Source: Bacillota bacterium
GTDB lineage: Bacteria; Bacillota; Sulfobacillia; Sulfobacillales; Sulfobacillaceae
Length of the DNA: 39,377 nt
NCBI GenBank assembly: GCA_026627065.1
Contig: JAPNUO010000013.1
Coordinates: 1,564-40,940, forward strand
Direction: 5' to 3'
Positions 1-8,636 of this stretch are shown here, one piece after another; positions within the stretch are counted from its first letter, which is position 1; the number at the start of each line of letters is the position of its first letter. Both the position numbers and the translations under genes were made by a program. Below the pieces are notes generated by a model that saw only the letters and a program-made list of their open reading frames with translations, was not told the DNA's origin and made no database searches.

Positions 1-1
1 T

Positions 2-268
2 ATCGCTCAATCCGTCTCGTCCTGGGCCCCCTGGCTTCTTGAAGCGGAATTTCTTTCAAGTTGGGCAGGGCTAAGGCCAAAGGCGCCCGACGAACGGCCT
101 TACATTGGTCTCGCGAAGAGTCGCCCAGGTCTGGCGGTGGCAACCGGCCATTTTAGCACAGGCATTTTGTTAGCCCCGATTACCGGTCGTCTGATTGCGG
201 ACCTCGCGACAGGGAAACGGCCATCAATATCGGAAGGACATCTTTACGATCCTGAGCGATTGTCCTAG
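2..268 (+). CDS. FAD-dependent amino-acid/glycine oxidase, C-terminal part (truncated by window start)
   Basis: The reading frame open at the left edge gives 88 residues and ends at TAG 266-268. It carries the typical C-terminus of DAO-family flavoenzymes (ThiO glycine oxidase, DadA-like): a WAGLRPKAPDERPYIG block followed by ATGHFSTGILLAPITG, which in this family closes the FAD site and substrate pocket. Such enzymes oxidise glycine or another amine to the imine in the cytoplasm; ThiO feeds the thiazole branch of thiamine synthesis. The N-terminal Rossmann motif lies outside the window, so ThiO cannot be separated from other DAO members. No thi gene is visible downstream. Confidence 0.75.
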   Translation: MAQSVSSWAPWLLEAEFLSSWAGLRPKAPDERPYIGLAKSRPGLAVATGHFSTGILLAPITGRLIADLATGKRPSISEGHLYDPERLS

Positions 269-344
269 CGGTCCCTTCATGGCACGGAGAGATAGACCGG
301 CAGCGAAAAGTCAGCACGCTGCGCGCCGCCGCTCTTCTTAGCCA

Positions 345-353
345 TGATATAAT
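345..353 (+). promoter_or_regulatory. Extended -10 promoter of the MFS gene
   Basis: TGATATAAT matches the extended -10 consensus TGnTATAAT exactly and lies about 57 bp upstream of the MFS start. There is no recognisable -35, as is usual for extended -10 promoters. An 8-bp direct repeat CATGATAT (343-350 and 355-362, 12-bp period) spans the -10 and the predicted start of transcription and could bind a repressor. Confidence 0.5.
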
Positions 354-409
354 ACATGATATCTGTCTAAAACGAGGGTATTCGTTATCGTATTGCTAGC
401 GAGGAAGTC

Positions 410-1843
410 ATGACACGTCCGGAAACCGTCGTGCCCAAGGTGAGGATCTCCCAGGTCTTGATTCTGGTAGCGCTGGGGGCGTTTATGGCAGCCCTCGATA
501 GCAATATCGTCAACTTGGCGCTTCCGACGATTGAAAATGCGCTGCATGTTCCGGTGGCGTTCGTGGGATGGGTGAGTTCCCTCTATCTTTTGGTATTGAC
601 CTCGACCTACAGCATTAGCGGCCGACTGTCTGACCGCGGGGGCCACAAACGTCTTTACCTGGCTGGGTTCCTGCTGTTTATGGTGGGATCGGCGCTTGCG
701 GGGGTGGCCTGGGGCATCGTCCCGCTGCTGGTGGCCCGCGCGGTCCAGGCGATGGGGGGATCGATGGCGACGGTCAACGGGATTGCACTCATTCGCCTGT
801 ATCTGCCGCATGAGAAGGTGAGCCTCGGCTTTGGGCTGTGGGAAGGGGCAGTCTCCATGGCCATGCTTCTTGGCCCCATTGTCGGCGGCGTCGTCGTCTC
901 GTACTGGGGCTGGCGCTGGATTTTTTACCTGAATGCTCCCATCTCGCTGGCCGCGATGTTGTTGGGATTGGTTTGGCTTCCCCGCGACGAGGGCCATGGC
1001 TCGTCAGCGCCCTTTGATCTCCTAGGCAGCCTCAGTTTATTGTCAGGGCTCGCCTTGATTGTTGGAGCGGTGACCGTGGCCAGCGTTCAGGGGATCAACG
1101 GGGTGTTAGGGGGGGCGGTCCTCGTGGGGCTCATCATTTTAGGCGCCTTTGGCAAAATCGAACATAGGCATCCTGCCCCCGTTATTGACCTTGCCTTATT
1201 TCGTGATCCCGCGTTTTTGACTGCTGCGCTGTCCAAGATCTTTGCCTATGGCACCCTGTTCGCCATGATGTTTAGCCTGCCCTTCTTTTTAGAACATCTC
1301 GTGAGGCTGTCTCCCGCCCTGGCAGGCCGAAACATGGTGCCGGTGCCCATGGGCATGGCCCTGGGATCGCTTGCAAGCGCGTGGATTGTAAGCCGGACGT
1401 CACCGAGGGGTTTAAGCGTGTTAGGGATGATGCTCGCCGTGGCTGGAGGCTTCGGGCTGCTGACCCAAGCCACCGCTGCGCTAGGCTGGCCGTTTTTTCT
1501 TTCGATGGCCTTTGTCGCTTTGGGCTTGGGGCTCTACATTACACCCAACGATACGCTCATTCTGCAGCACATCCCGTCGTCCAAAGCGGGCATGGCCGGC
1601 GGCATTGTCGCGATGATGAGAAGCTTAGGTATGATATTTGGGGTGACCCTGGCCAGCGTGTTGTTGGAGGTTCACCACGGCGTGCGCTGGGACAGCAGCG
1701 TTTTTGCCTACCGGCCGGTGTTTTTAGTGGTGACCGCATCTTCTTTTGTTGGCATGGGCTTTACGGCCGCCAGCGCGTGGTTTGCCCGTCCGATTGCGAA
1801 AACGCTCTCCGATTCTCAGGAGGGGGCGCTGGGCGACGGCTGA
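410..1843 (+). CDS. MFS drug:H+ antiporter, DHA2 family (EmrB/QacA-like)
   Basis: A 477-residue, almost entirely hydrophobic protein with the pattern of about 14 transmembrane helices expected of DHA2 exporters. Residues near 25-40 (ALDSNIVNLALPTIE) match the D1 motif of TM1 in this family. GRLSDRGGHKRLYLAG is the motif A loop between TM2 and TM3, and GPIVGGVVVSYWGWRWIFYLN is the motif C/TM5-6 block. It probably expels a hydrophobic or cationic compound at the expense of the proton gradient. A purine-rich GAGGAAG precedes the ATG. The 3' end overlaps the convergent protease gene by 28 bp. The substrate cannot be read from sequence. Confidence 0.88.
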   Translation: MTRPETVVPKVRISQVLILVALGAFMAALDSNIVNLALPTIENALHVPVAFVGWVSSLYLLVLTSTYSISGRLSDRGGHKRLYLAGFLLFMVGSALAGVAWGIVPLLVARAVQAMGGSMATVNGIALIRLYLPHEKVSLGFGLWEGAVSMAMLLGPIVGGVVVSYWGWRWIFYLNAPISLAAMLLGLVWLPRDEGHGSSAPFDLLGSLSLLSGLALIVGAVTVASVQGINGVLGGAVLVGLIILGAFGKIEHRHPAPVIDLALFRDPAFLTAALSKIFAYGTLFAMMFSLPFFLEHLVRLSPALAGRNMVPVPMGMALGSLASAWIVSRTSPRGLSVLGMMLAVAGGFGLLTQATAALGWPFFLSMAFVALGLGLYITPNDTLILQHIPSSKAGMAGGIVAMMRSLGMIFGVTLASVLLEVHHGVRWDSSVFAYRPVFLVVTASSFVGMGFTAASAWFARPIAKTLSDSQEGALGDG

Positions 1844-2685
1844 TTAGCCAAGAAGGCAGAGAGGCTGGACACCGGTACCGCCCCGCCGTTGGCTGCCACT
1901 CCTGCATCGCCGTCTTCCAGGACGCCAATCACTTGCCCTTGCGCATTAAAGACCGGACCGCCGGAATCTCCCCCAATGGACGCTGCGTTCAAGCCCAACA
2001 TGGGCGATAAGGTTCCGTAACCCTGGACGTTGATGGTGGCATCGGTGCTGGTGAGCGTCCCTGGCGTGATGTAGAGTTCCTGACCTCCCCCGGGAAAGCC
2101 CATAATGGCCACGGGTTCTCCCACGGTTTGGGGCGCCGTCGCCAGGGGCAGGCCGGAAGCGTGGGATCCGTTGTCCAGAGCGAGAAGCGCTAAATCCTGG
2201 GCGGGGTCGGTCGCGACTACGTACGCATGCTCATCGGTAGCAGAATTTGCGGGCCACACGTCAATGAACAGGTGGGCGTTTTCGATGACGTGATAACAGG
2301 TCACAATGTAGCCATCGGTCCAAAATCCACTGCCCGAGACAATAGCCGTTCCGAAATCGTTAGCGTAGGTGGTGATGCGCACGACGCTTGGGGCATCGCC
2401 GCTGAGAAGCGACGACCAGGCTGCGGCTCCCATTGTGGTGGACGCGGAGATCGACGGCGGCGACGAGAAGGACGGCGAGGGCGGCACAGTCTGAGTGCTG
2501 GACGGGGAGGCGGCGGAGGAAGGGGCGGTTGTGACAGGCTGACGCGGTGTCGAGGTTGAAGACGAGACGGACACGGTTACCGTCACCGTTTTGGAAGGCG
2601 ACGCCGTCGGAGGGGCTGCGCTGCCGCACGCCGTGGCAAAGACCGACAACACCGCGATGCCTCCCCAACGGATGAGACGGCGCAT
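1816..2685 (-). CDS. Trypsin-like (S1C) serine protease, lipoprotein
   Basis: The 289-residue product starts with a lipoprotein signal (MRRLIRW, hydrophobic stretch, then lipobox FATAC with Cys20), so it should be anchored to the outer face of the membrane. Residues 21-85 are a Ser/Thr/Pro-rich linker. The protease domain follows with a complete triad: His132 (CYHVIE), Asp164 (DPAQDLALL) and Ser241 (GGDSGGPVF). No PDZ domain follows, unlike HtrA/DegP, so it is a short chymotrypsin-fold protease whose substrate is unknown. Transcription is opposite to the flanking genes; its 3' end overlaps the MFS gene and its start is divergent from the amino-sugar operon. Confidence 0.87.
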   Translation of the reverse strand: MRRLIRWGGIAVLSVFATACGSAAPPTASPSKTVTVTVSVSSSTSTPRQPVTTAPSSAASPSSTQTVPPSPSFSSPPSISASTTMGAAAWSSLLSGDAPSVVRITTYANDFGTAIVSGSGFWTDGYIVTCYHVIENAHLFIDVWPANSATDEHAYVVATDPAQDLALLALDNGSHASGLPLATAPQTVGEPVAIMGFPGGGQELYITPGTLTSTDATINVQGYGTLSPMLGLNAASIGGDSGGPVFNAQGQVIGVLEDGDAGVAANGGAVPVSSLSAFLANQPSPSAPS

Positions 2686-2821
2686 GGCCGCGTCCCTTCT
2701 TTCTTGTTTTTGAACCTTTCTCTCCGCGATCTTCCCCTTTTCGACATTACGACATTAAAAGAGAAAATCCTTCCTTTGGTTCTAAGACAGCCGCCATGTG
2801 TCCAAAGCAGGGTCGTCTTAA

Positions 2822-2839
2822 TAGATGTACAGACATCTA
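2822..2839. promoter_or_regulatory. 18-bp dyad, candidate GntR/HutC-type operator
   Basis: TAGATGT-ACAG-ACATCTA is a perfect inverted repeat (7-bp arms, 4-bp centre) starting 32 bp upstream of the -35 box of the amino-sugar operon. Its core GTACAGAC differs by one base from the GTnTAnAC core of HutC-subfamily GntR regulators, the subfamily of NagR/DasR that senses GlcN-6-P. No regulator gene is present in the window, so the link is inferred from position and shape. Confidence 0.4.
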
Positions 2840-2853
2840 AAGTACTGACATTA

Positions 2854-2882
2854 TTGACATAGCAATGAAAGGTAATTATGAT
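2854..2882 (+). promoter_or_regulatory. Strong sigma-A type promoter of the amino-sugar operon
   Basis: TTGACA (2854-2859), a 17-bp spacer and TATGAT (2877-2882) give a perfect -35 and a 5/6 match -10 at optimal spacing, in an AT-rich stretch 78 bp upstream of the binding-protein start. The rest of 2686-2959 holds no gene; an imperfect long-range pair TAAGAC/GTCTTA (2783-2788 and 2815-2820) lies further upstream. Confidence 0.7.
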
Positions 2883-2959
2883 AACAAAAACTGGAGTGTG
2901 TAGAGTGAATTAATAGTGAGATAGCAGGATTTAGACAAATCATACGGGAGGGTTACCGA

Positions 2960-4627
2960 ATGAAGCTTTCGCGTGCATCAAAGGCCGCCATCGCCTCAGG
3001 GCTGGTATTGTCGTGCGTCACATTGTCCAGCTTGGGAGCGTTTGCAGCCAATCGCCCAGCGGCCAGCGTGCCCTCGGGAGGCACCATTACTTATATCAAC
3101 GTGTCAGGGAGTCTGGATGTTGATAATTTCAACCCGTTTTCTCCCGATTATATGGGCAGCGATATCATGCAAATTTACGAACCCTTGTTGTTTGAAAATT
3201 TGTATACGGGCGCGATTACCCCCAAGTTGGCCACGTCGTATCATTATGAAAACAATCACAAGACCATCGTCTTTGACCTGCGTAAAGGCGTAAAGTGGTC
3301 TAACGGCCAGCCCTTTACCGCCCAGGACGTAGCGTTTACATTCAATCTCATTTTAAAGAATCCGGCAATTGATTTGAATAACCTCAGCTCGATGATTTCC
3401 TCTGTCAAAGTGGATTCGCCGTATCAGGTGAGCATCAATCTCAAGGCGCCCAATGTCACCGACCTGTACTATATCGGCACGCAGACACCGATCATTCCCG
3501 AGTCTCAGTGGAAATCGGTCAAGAATCCGGCGACGTTTACGGATCCCCATCCCGTCACCACAGGGCCGTTCTTGGTGGGATCGGTGACGCGCACCAAGTT
3601 AGTGCTGGTCCGCAATCCTCATTACTGGGGGGCCCCCGCGCCTTACATTTCAAAGATTGTGTACCCTGACTACATCAGCAACAACACTGCCAACCTGGCG
3701 ATGGGGCAAGGCGACTTTACGGTAGCTCAGCAGTACATTCCCGACATCCAGACGGTGCTGTTGGACAAGAGTCCCCATTATAAGGATTGGTTCCCGGCAA
3801 CGTCGGAACAGGTGCTCTATTTGAACGATGCGCTTTATCCCATTAGCCTTTTGCCCTTTCGAGAGGCGCTGAACGATGTCATCAATCGGGCGCAAATTGC
3901 CCGAGTGGGAGAAGAAGGGTACGAACCTCCGGCCAACGCGGTGGGCATTCCTGCCAATCCCTTGAACGACAAGGAAATTGACGCCAGCGTCAACAAGAAG
4001 TACGCGCCCAAGGTCAGCCTGTCGCGGGCGAAAGCCATATTGAAGAAGGCTGGGTTTAAGTGGAAGAACAACCAGCTTTACACCCCCAAGGGCAGCCCAG
4101 TGTCGCTGACCGTGTTAGCGACCAGCGGATATACCGATACTATTGCGGACGCGGGCATTTTGGTGCAGGAACTGCGGCAACTGGGCATTAACGCCGTGCT
4201 GAAGACCCCTTCGGGCTCCACGGTGACGGCCGATTTGGATTCCGGCAAGTTTCAGGCGGCCTTTGGGTTTACTACCATGGGCGCCGGCGTGTTCTACGAG
4301 TACTACCCGCTGCTGGATAGCGCCTTTACCGCTCCTATTGGCCAGACGGCCATTAGCAACTATGAGCGGTGGAACAATGCTGAAACCAATCGCCTGTTGG
4401 CCGAATACCAGGTGACTTTCTCGCCGGCCAAACAGCAGCAGATTTTGGACCAGCTGGAGACCATCTTTGCGAAGAATTTACCGGTCATTCCCATCACCGG
4501 CGCAGCTGACTGGCAGGAATACAACACCACCGACTTTACCGGGTTTCCCACGGCGAGAAATCCGTACGACGCCTTTGACTACGCGTTCGGCAGTGAATAC
4601 ATTTTCGCCGCCATCCATCGGAAGTAG
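2960..4627 (+). CDS. ABC transporter substrate-binding protein, family 5 (Dpp/Opp/chitooligosaccharide type)
   Basis: 555 residues, the usual size for the family. A Sec signal peptide (MKLSRASKAA, hydrophobic core, AFA|AN cleavage near residue 29) exports it. The family hallmark lies at about residues 91-124: ATSYHYE followed by FDLRKGVKWSNGQPF and TAQDVAFTF. Family 5 proteins bind di/oligopeptides, nickel chelates or oligosaccharides. Vibrio chitooligosaccharide and Thermotoga cello-oligosaccharide importers belong here, and the downstream amino-sugar genes favour an oligosaccharide or muropeptide ligand. The start has a GGGAGGG site 6-7 bp upstream. First gene of the operon, 34 bp before the permease. 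Confidence 0.88.
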   Translation: MKLSRASKAAIASGLVLSCVTLSSLGAFAANRPAASVPSGGTITYINVSGSLDVDNFNPFSPDYMGSDIMQIYEPLLFENLYTGAITPKLATSYHYENNHKTIVFDLRKGVKWSNGQPFTAQDVAFTFNLILKNPAIDLNNLSSMISSVKVDSPYQVSINLKAPNVTDLYYIGTQTPIIPESQWKSVKNPATFTDPHPVTTGPFLVGSVTRTKLVLVRNPHYWGAPAPYISKIVYPDYISNNTANLAMGQGDFTVAQQYIPDIQTVLLDKSPHYKDWFPATSEQVLYLNDALYPISLLPFREALNDVINRAQIARVGEEGYEPPANAVGIPANPLNDKEIDASVNKKYAPKVSLSRAKAILKKAGFKWKNNQLYTPKGSPVSLTVLATSGYTDTIADAGILVQELRQLGINAVLKTPSGSTVTADLDSGKFQAAFGFTTMGAGVFYEYYPLLDSAFTAPIGQTAISNYERWNNAETNRLLAEYQVTFSPAKQQQILDQLETIFAKNLPVIPITGAADWQEYNTTDFTGFPTARNPYDAFDYAFGSEYIFAAIHRK

Positions 4628-4661
4628 CGAGCGCGGAATGCCCCGAGGAGTGTGAACCAGC

Positions 4662-5639
4662 ATGCGTTACATCGTGCGCAAAGTCATGTTTTACGGGGTG
4701 GCACTGTGGGCGGCCGTTACGCTCAATTTCGTCCTGCCGCGGATGATGCCCGGCAACCCGGCGGAGATTCTCCTTGCCCGATTTAAGGGCCGAGTCAATC
4801 CCGCAGCGATTCACGCCTTTCTCATCGCGTTCGGCCTCAATGTCCATCAAACGCTGTTTCAGCAGTATGTCAGTTACCTCGGACAATTAGTGCGCGGCAA
4901 CATGGGCATTTCCATCACCTACTATCCCGAACCGGTCAGCCAAGTGCTGGCTCAGGCTCTGCCGTGGACTTTGCTCCTCATCGGGGCGGCAACGATTATC
5001 AGCTTCATCTTGGGCACGCTGGCAGGCATTGTATCGGCATGGCACCGGGGCGGCTGGTTTGACTCCGTCGCCCCCGGCGTCTTTACGTTAACATCGTCGT
5101 TCCCGTATTTTTGGTTCGCCCTATTGGCCCTGTACTTCTTTGCCTACCGAGCCGGGTGGTTTCCCCTCGGGGAGGCTTACTCGGGTACCCGGGCTAGCTT
5201 TGCCATCAGCAACTGGCCTGACCTTCTGTACCATACTGCGTTGCCGGCGTTTACGATTGTGTTTACCTCCATCGGCGGGTGGCTCCTTAGCATGCGCAAC
5301 AACATGATTACCACCATGGGACAGGATTACATCTTGATGGCCCGGGCCAAAGGGCTGCCGCGGCGCCGCGTCATGTATCAGTACGCGGCCCGCAACGCCA
5401 TCCTGCCCAACATGACCGGATTTGCGCTGTCTCTCGGGTTTATTGTTAGCGGCGCCTTGCTTACGGAAATCGTCTTTTCCTATCCAGGATTGGGCTACAC
5501 GCTGCTTCAGGCCGTTCAAAACGAAGATTATCCGCTCATGCAGGGCACCTTGCTGCTCATTGCCGTCGCCGTGCTGTTCGCCAACTTTGTGGTCGACCTG
5601 CTGTACGTTCGGTTAGACCCGCGCGTCCGAAACGAATAG
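4662..5639 (+). CDS. ABC transporter permease, DppB-like
   Basis: 325 residues with the DppB/OppB layout: one N-terminal helix (residues 1-25), an extracytoplasmic region with the MMPGNPAE motif, then five helices. The cytoplasmic EAA-type loop that contacts the ATPase is visible as QDYILMARAKGLPRRRVMYQY. It forms the membrane channel with the next gene product for the ligand delivered by the upstream binding protein. GAGGAG upstream serves as ribosome binding site. Operon spacing is 34 bp before and 11 bp after. Confidence 0.9.
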   Translation: MRYIVRKVMFYGVALWAAVTLNFVLPRMMPGNPAEILLARFKGRVNPAAIHAFLIAFGLNVHQTLFQQYVSYLGQLVRGNMGISITYYPEPVSQVLAQALPWTLLLIGAATIISFILGTLAGIVSAWHRGGWFDSVAPGVFTLTSSFPYFWFALLALYFFAYRAGWFPLGEAYSGTRASFAISNWPDLLYHTALPAFTIVFTSIGGWLLSMRNNMITTMGQDYILMARAKGLPRRRVMYQYAARNAILPNMTGFALSLGFIVSGALLTEIVFSYPGLGYTLLQAVQNEDYPLMQGTLLLIAVAVLFANFVVDLLYVRLDPRVRNE

Positions 5640-5650
5640 AGGTGTGAGCG

Positions 5651-6595
5651 ATGATTGAAAAAGTGGAAGAAGGCGCAGCGCCTCATCCCACGCCGGTACC
5701 GGTGCCGAAACAAAGTTGGTCGTCGTGGTGGCCGGGTCTTAAACGCTTCTTAAGCAATCGCAAGGCGGCAGCCGGTCTCATCATTGTGCTGGTTTTGGTG
5801 GCACTCGGCGTGTTTGCACCGTTTCTGACCTCCATTTCACCCCAGGCGCAGTCGTTCATTCCGTTGCGTCCCCCGTCTCTGGCTCATCCTTTAGGCACGA
5901 CGGCCCAAGGGCAAGACGTGTGGTCGCAATTTGTTTGGGGGACCCGCGCGTCCATGACGGTGGGATTCGCGGCCGGCATTTTAGCTACGGCCATTACCGT
6001 GGTTGTGGGCATGCTGTCTGGCTTCATCGGGGGGATTGGCGACGAGGCACTGCAAATGCTCACCAATGTGTTCCTGGTGATTCCGGGACTGCCGCTCATT
6101 GTCGTGATTTCGAGCTACTTTCCGTTTCAGAATAACTGGCCGCTTATTTTGATTATTGCTCTGACCAGCTGGTCATGGGGAGCCCGGGTGCTGAGAGCGC
6201 AAGTGCTCAGTATGCGCGAATTGCCGTTTGTGGAAGCGGCTCGCATGGCGGGCGAGCGAACGACGGCTATTGTCTTCCGCGAACTGATGCCCAACATGTT
6301 GTCGCTCATTTTCTCGCAGTTCCTGTTTGCGGTGGTCTCTGCCGTGCTGACGGAAGCAGGGCTCCAATTCATTGGACTGGGCAATATCAATGCCGTGAGT
6401 TGGGGATCGATGCTGTATTGGGCGCAAAACGATTCTGCCCTGATGACCGGAGCGTGGTGGTGGTTCGTGCCCCCCGGGGTGGCGATTGGCTTGTTTGGAG
6501 CGGGGCTGTCGCTCATCAATTACGGACTTGACGAAATTACGAATCCGCGTTTGCGGGCCCGAGCGAAGCGCAAGACACGGGGGAGCCAGGCATGA
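5651..6595 (+). CDS. ABC transporter permease, DppC-like
   Basis: 314 residues. An N-terminal cytoplasmic tail is followed by the first helix (about 40-58), the HPLGTTAQGQDVWSQFVWGTR motif characteristic of DppC/OppC, and five further helices. The ATPase-contact loop reads EAARMAGERTTAIVFRELMPN. It pairs with the DppB-like subunit. Its stop overlaps the start of the first ATPase gene as ATGA, a translational-coupling arrangement. Confidence 0.9.
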   Translation: MIEKVEEGAAPHPTPVPVPKQSWSSWWPGLKRFLSNRKAAAGLIIVLVLVALGVFAPFLTSISPQAQSFIPLRPPSLAHPLGTTAQGQDVWSQFVWGTRASMTVGFAAGILATAITVVVGMLSGFIGGIGDEALQMLTNVFLVIPGLPLIVVISSYFPFQNNWPLILIIALTSWSWGARVLRAQVLSMRELPFVEAARMAGERTTAIVFRELMPNMLSLIFSQFLFAVVSAVLTEAGLQFIGLGNINAVSWGSMLYWAQNDSALMTGAWWWFVPPGVAIGLFGAGLSLINYGLDEITNPRLRARAKRKTRGSQA

Positions 6596-7587
6596 GTCAA
6601 CAGGAGTTGCTTACAGTGGAGGGCTTGTCGGTCACCTACTATGGACCGCCCGATGTGGAAGCGGTTCATGAAGCGTCCTTTGATGTCAGGCGCGGCGAGA
6701 TTTTTGGCTTGGCGGGCGAATCCGGCTGCGGAAAAACCACATTGATTGCCGCCCTGACCCGGTTGCTGCCGGACAACGGCGCGGTGACCGCCGGACGCAT
6801 TATGTTTGCGGGAGCCGACTGGCTAAAATTGCCGCCAAGCGAGGTGGACGCCTGGCGATGGCGAAAAATTTCTTTGGTGTCCCAAAGCGCGATGAACTCG
6901 CTCAATCCCGTGATTTCCGTCGGCGAGCAGATTGTGGATGCGATCTTGGCGCACCAGCCTCAAACCTCGAAGCGAGAGGCATGGGACCGCGCCCGAGCGC
7001 TGCTGCGCATGGTGGAAGTCGATCCGAAGCATGTGCATAGCTATGCCCACGAGTTGTCCGGCGGGATGCGGCAACGCGCCATGATTGCCATGGCATTGGC
7101 GTTGGAACCCGATTTGGTGGTGATGGACGAACCCACCACCGCCTTGGATGTGGTGGTACAGGCCCAAATTATCCATCAGGTGCGCACCCTTCAGGAACAA
7201 TTGGGGTTTTCGGTCATCTTTGTCACCCATGACATGTCGTTGCTGCTGTCCATTGCGGACCGAATCGCCATTATGTACGCCGGGGAGATTGTTGAGGTGG
7301 GCAGTCGGGAGAGGCTCAATCGCGAGGCGGCGCATCCCTATACCCGTGGCCTGATTGAATCCTTTCCGTCAGTATTCGAGCGAAAGTCCCGGGTCGGCAT
7401 TCCTGGCGCTCCGCCCAGCATGGTCACTCCGCCCCCCGGCTGCCGGTTCCATCTTCGGTGCCCGGCTCGCCTCACGATGTGCGACACCGTGGTCCCCGAG
7501 GAGCGGGTCTTGGATGCGGCCGGCCATCGCGTCCGATGTCATCTTTATGACAGCGTAGAAGCAATAGGGCAGAATGGTCGGAATTAG
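6592..7587 (+). CDS. ABC transporter ATP-binding protein, DppD-like
   Basis: 331 residues with Walker A GESGCGKTT (42-50), signature LSGGMRQRAMIAMAL, Walker B LVVMDEPTTALD and H-loop FVTHD. The C-terminal oligopeptide-transporter domain ends in the Cys-containing motif GCRFHLRCPARLTMC seen in DppD/OppD proteins. It energises the importer together with the DppF-like subunit. Start ATG overlaps the upstream stop by 4 bp; 11 bp separate it from the second ATPase gene. Confidence 0.92.
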   Translation: MSQQELLTVEGLSVTYYGPPDVEAVHEASFDVRRGEIFGLAGESGCGKTTLIAALTRLLPDNGAVTAGRIMFAGADWLKLPPSEVDAWRWRKISLVSQSAMNSLNPVISVGEQIVDAILAHQPQTSKREAWDRARALLRMVEVDPKHVHSYAHELSGGMRQRAMIAMALALEPDLVVMDEPTTALDVVVQAQIIHQVRTLQEQLGFSVIFVTHDMSLLLSIADRIAIMYAGEIVEVGSRERLNREAAHPYTRGLIESFPSVFERKSRVGIPGAPPSMVTPPPGCRFHLRCPARLTMCDTVVPEERVLDAAGHRVRCHLYDSVEAIGQNGRN

Positions 7588-7598
7588 GGGAGGGCGAG

Positions 7599-8591
7599 AT
7601 GATACTCGAAACGTCGGTCGCAAAACACCCCATCTTACGGGTGGAAAACCTGCAAAAAGTGTTTCGCGTCAAGGCGGGGCGCGGCAGTCGCCACGTGCAT
7701 GCCGTCAATGGCGTGACTTTTTCTTTGGCCAAAGGATCCGTGCTGGCGGTGGTCGGCGAAAGCGGCAGCGGGAAATCGACGTTGATTCGCCTCATCGCGC
7801 ACCTCATCCCACGCACTTCGGGGCGCATCTGGCTAGGCGACGAAGAGGTGCCCTTGAAGCTGGGGCGTGCTCAACTGGTGCGCTATCGACGGCGGGTGCA
7901 GATGATTTTCCAGGATCCCTTCGGGGCGCTGAATCCGTATTATCCCATTTCCTATCAGCTTGAGCGCCCGCTCTCCAATTTGGGCCAACTTCGCACGCGC
8001 CTTGAGCGCTTTCGCGAAATAGTCCGCGTTTTGGAAGAGGTCGGCCTGTCTCCCGCACAGGATTATCTCCCCAAGCGCCCTCACGAATTATCCGGTGGCC
8101 AGCGCCAGCGCGTCGTGATTGCAAGGGCCCTCATTGTGAGTCCCGAGGTGGTGTTAGCCGATGAGCCAACATCCATGCTCGACGTGTCGATACGGATGAG
8201 TATCCTCAACTTGCTTGATCGGCTGCGGCAAGAGCATCAGTTGTCATACGTGTTCGTCACCCACGATTTGGCCTCGGCCCGTTATTTATCCGATCACATC
8301 ATGGTGATGTACGCCGGTCAGGCGGTGGAGGGCGGCCTGACCGATGCGGTGATTGACCAGGCCGCGCATCCGTACACGAGACTCTTGATTTCGGCGGTGC
8401 CGGAGCCGTCCCGGGAGATTCCCATCGCCAACCCCGAGGTGTCCGGCGAGCCCCCTGACCTCAGTCGGCTGCCCCAAGGCTGTCCCTTTCACCTCCGTTG
8501 TCCCCAGGCGATGGAGCGATGCCGGCAGGACAATCCGCGTCCGGTTTCGCTGGACGACGAACATTGGGTGGCTTGCCATTTGTACGGCTAG
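7599..8591 (+). CDS. ABC transporter ATP-binding protein, DppF-like
   Basis: 330 residues with Walker A GESGSGKST (53-61), Q-loop MIFQDPFGALNP, signature LSGGQRQRVVIARAL, Walker B VVLADEPTSMLD and H-loop FVTHD. The C-terminal motif GCPFHLRCPQAMERC mirrors the DppD-like partner. The two form the heterodimeric motor normal for family 5 importers. GGGGAGGG precedes the ATG. Confidence 0.92.
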   Translation: MILETSVAKHPILRVENLQKVFRVKAGRGSRHVHAVNGVTFSLAKGSVLAVVGESGSGKSTLIRLIAHLIPRTSGRIWLGDEEVPLKLGRAQLVRYRRRVQMIFQDPFGALNPYYPISYQLERPLSNLGQLRTRLERFREIVRVLEEVGLSPAQDYLPKRPHELSGGQRQRVVIARALIVSPEVVLADEPTSMLDVSIRMSILNLLDRLRQEHQLSYVFVTHDLASARYLSDHIMVMYAGQAVEGGLTDAVIDQAAHPYTRLLISAVPEPSREIPIANPEVSGEPPDLSRLPQGCPFHLRCPQAMERCRQDNPRPVSLDDEHWVACHLYG

Positions 8592-8636
8592 GATGCACGG
8601 GATCGAGGTTTCCAACAAGAAAGGGCGAAGACGGTA

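Noticed and set aside
2783..2820. Riboswitch or attenuator before the amino-sugar operon
   Set aside because: Only a 6-bp long-range pairing is visible, and it lies upstream of the promoter, so it would not be in the transcript.
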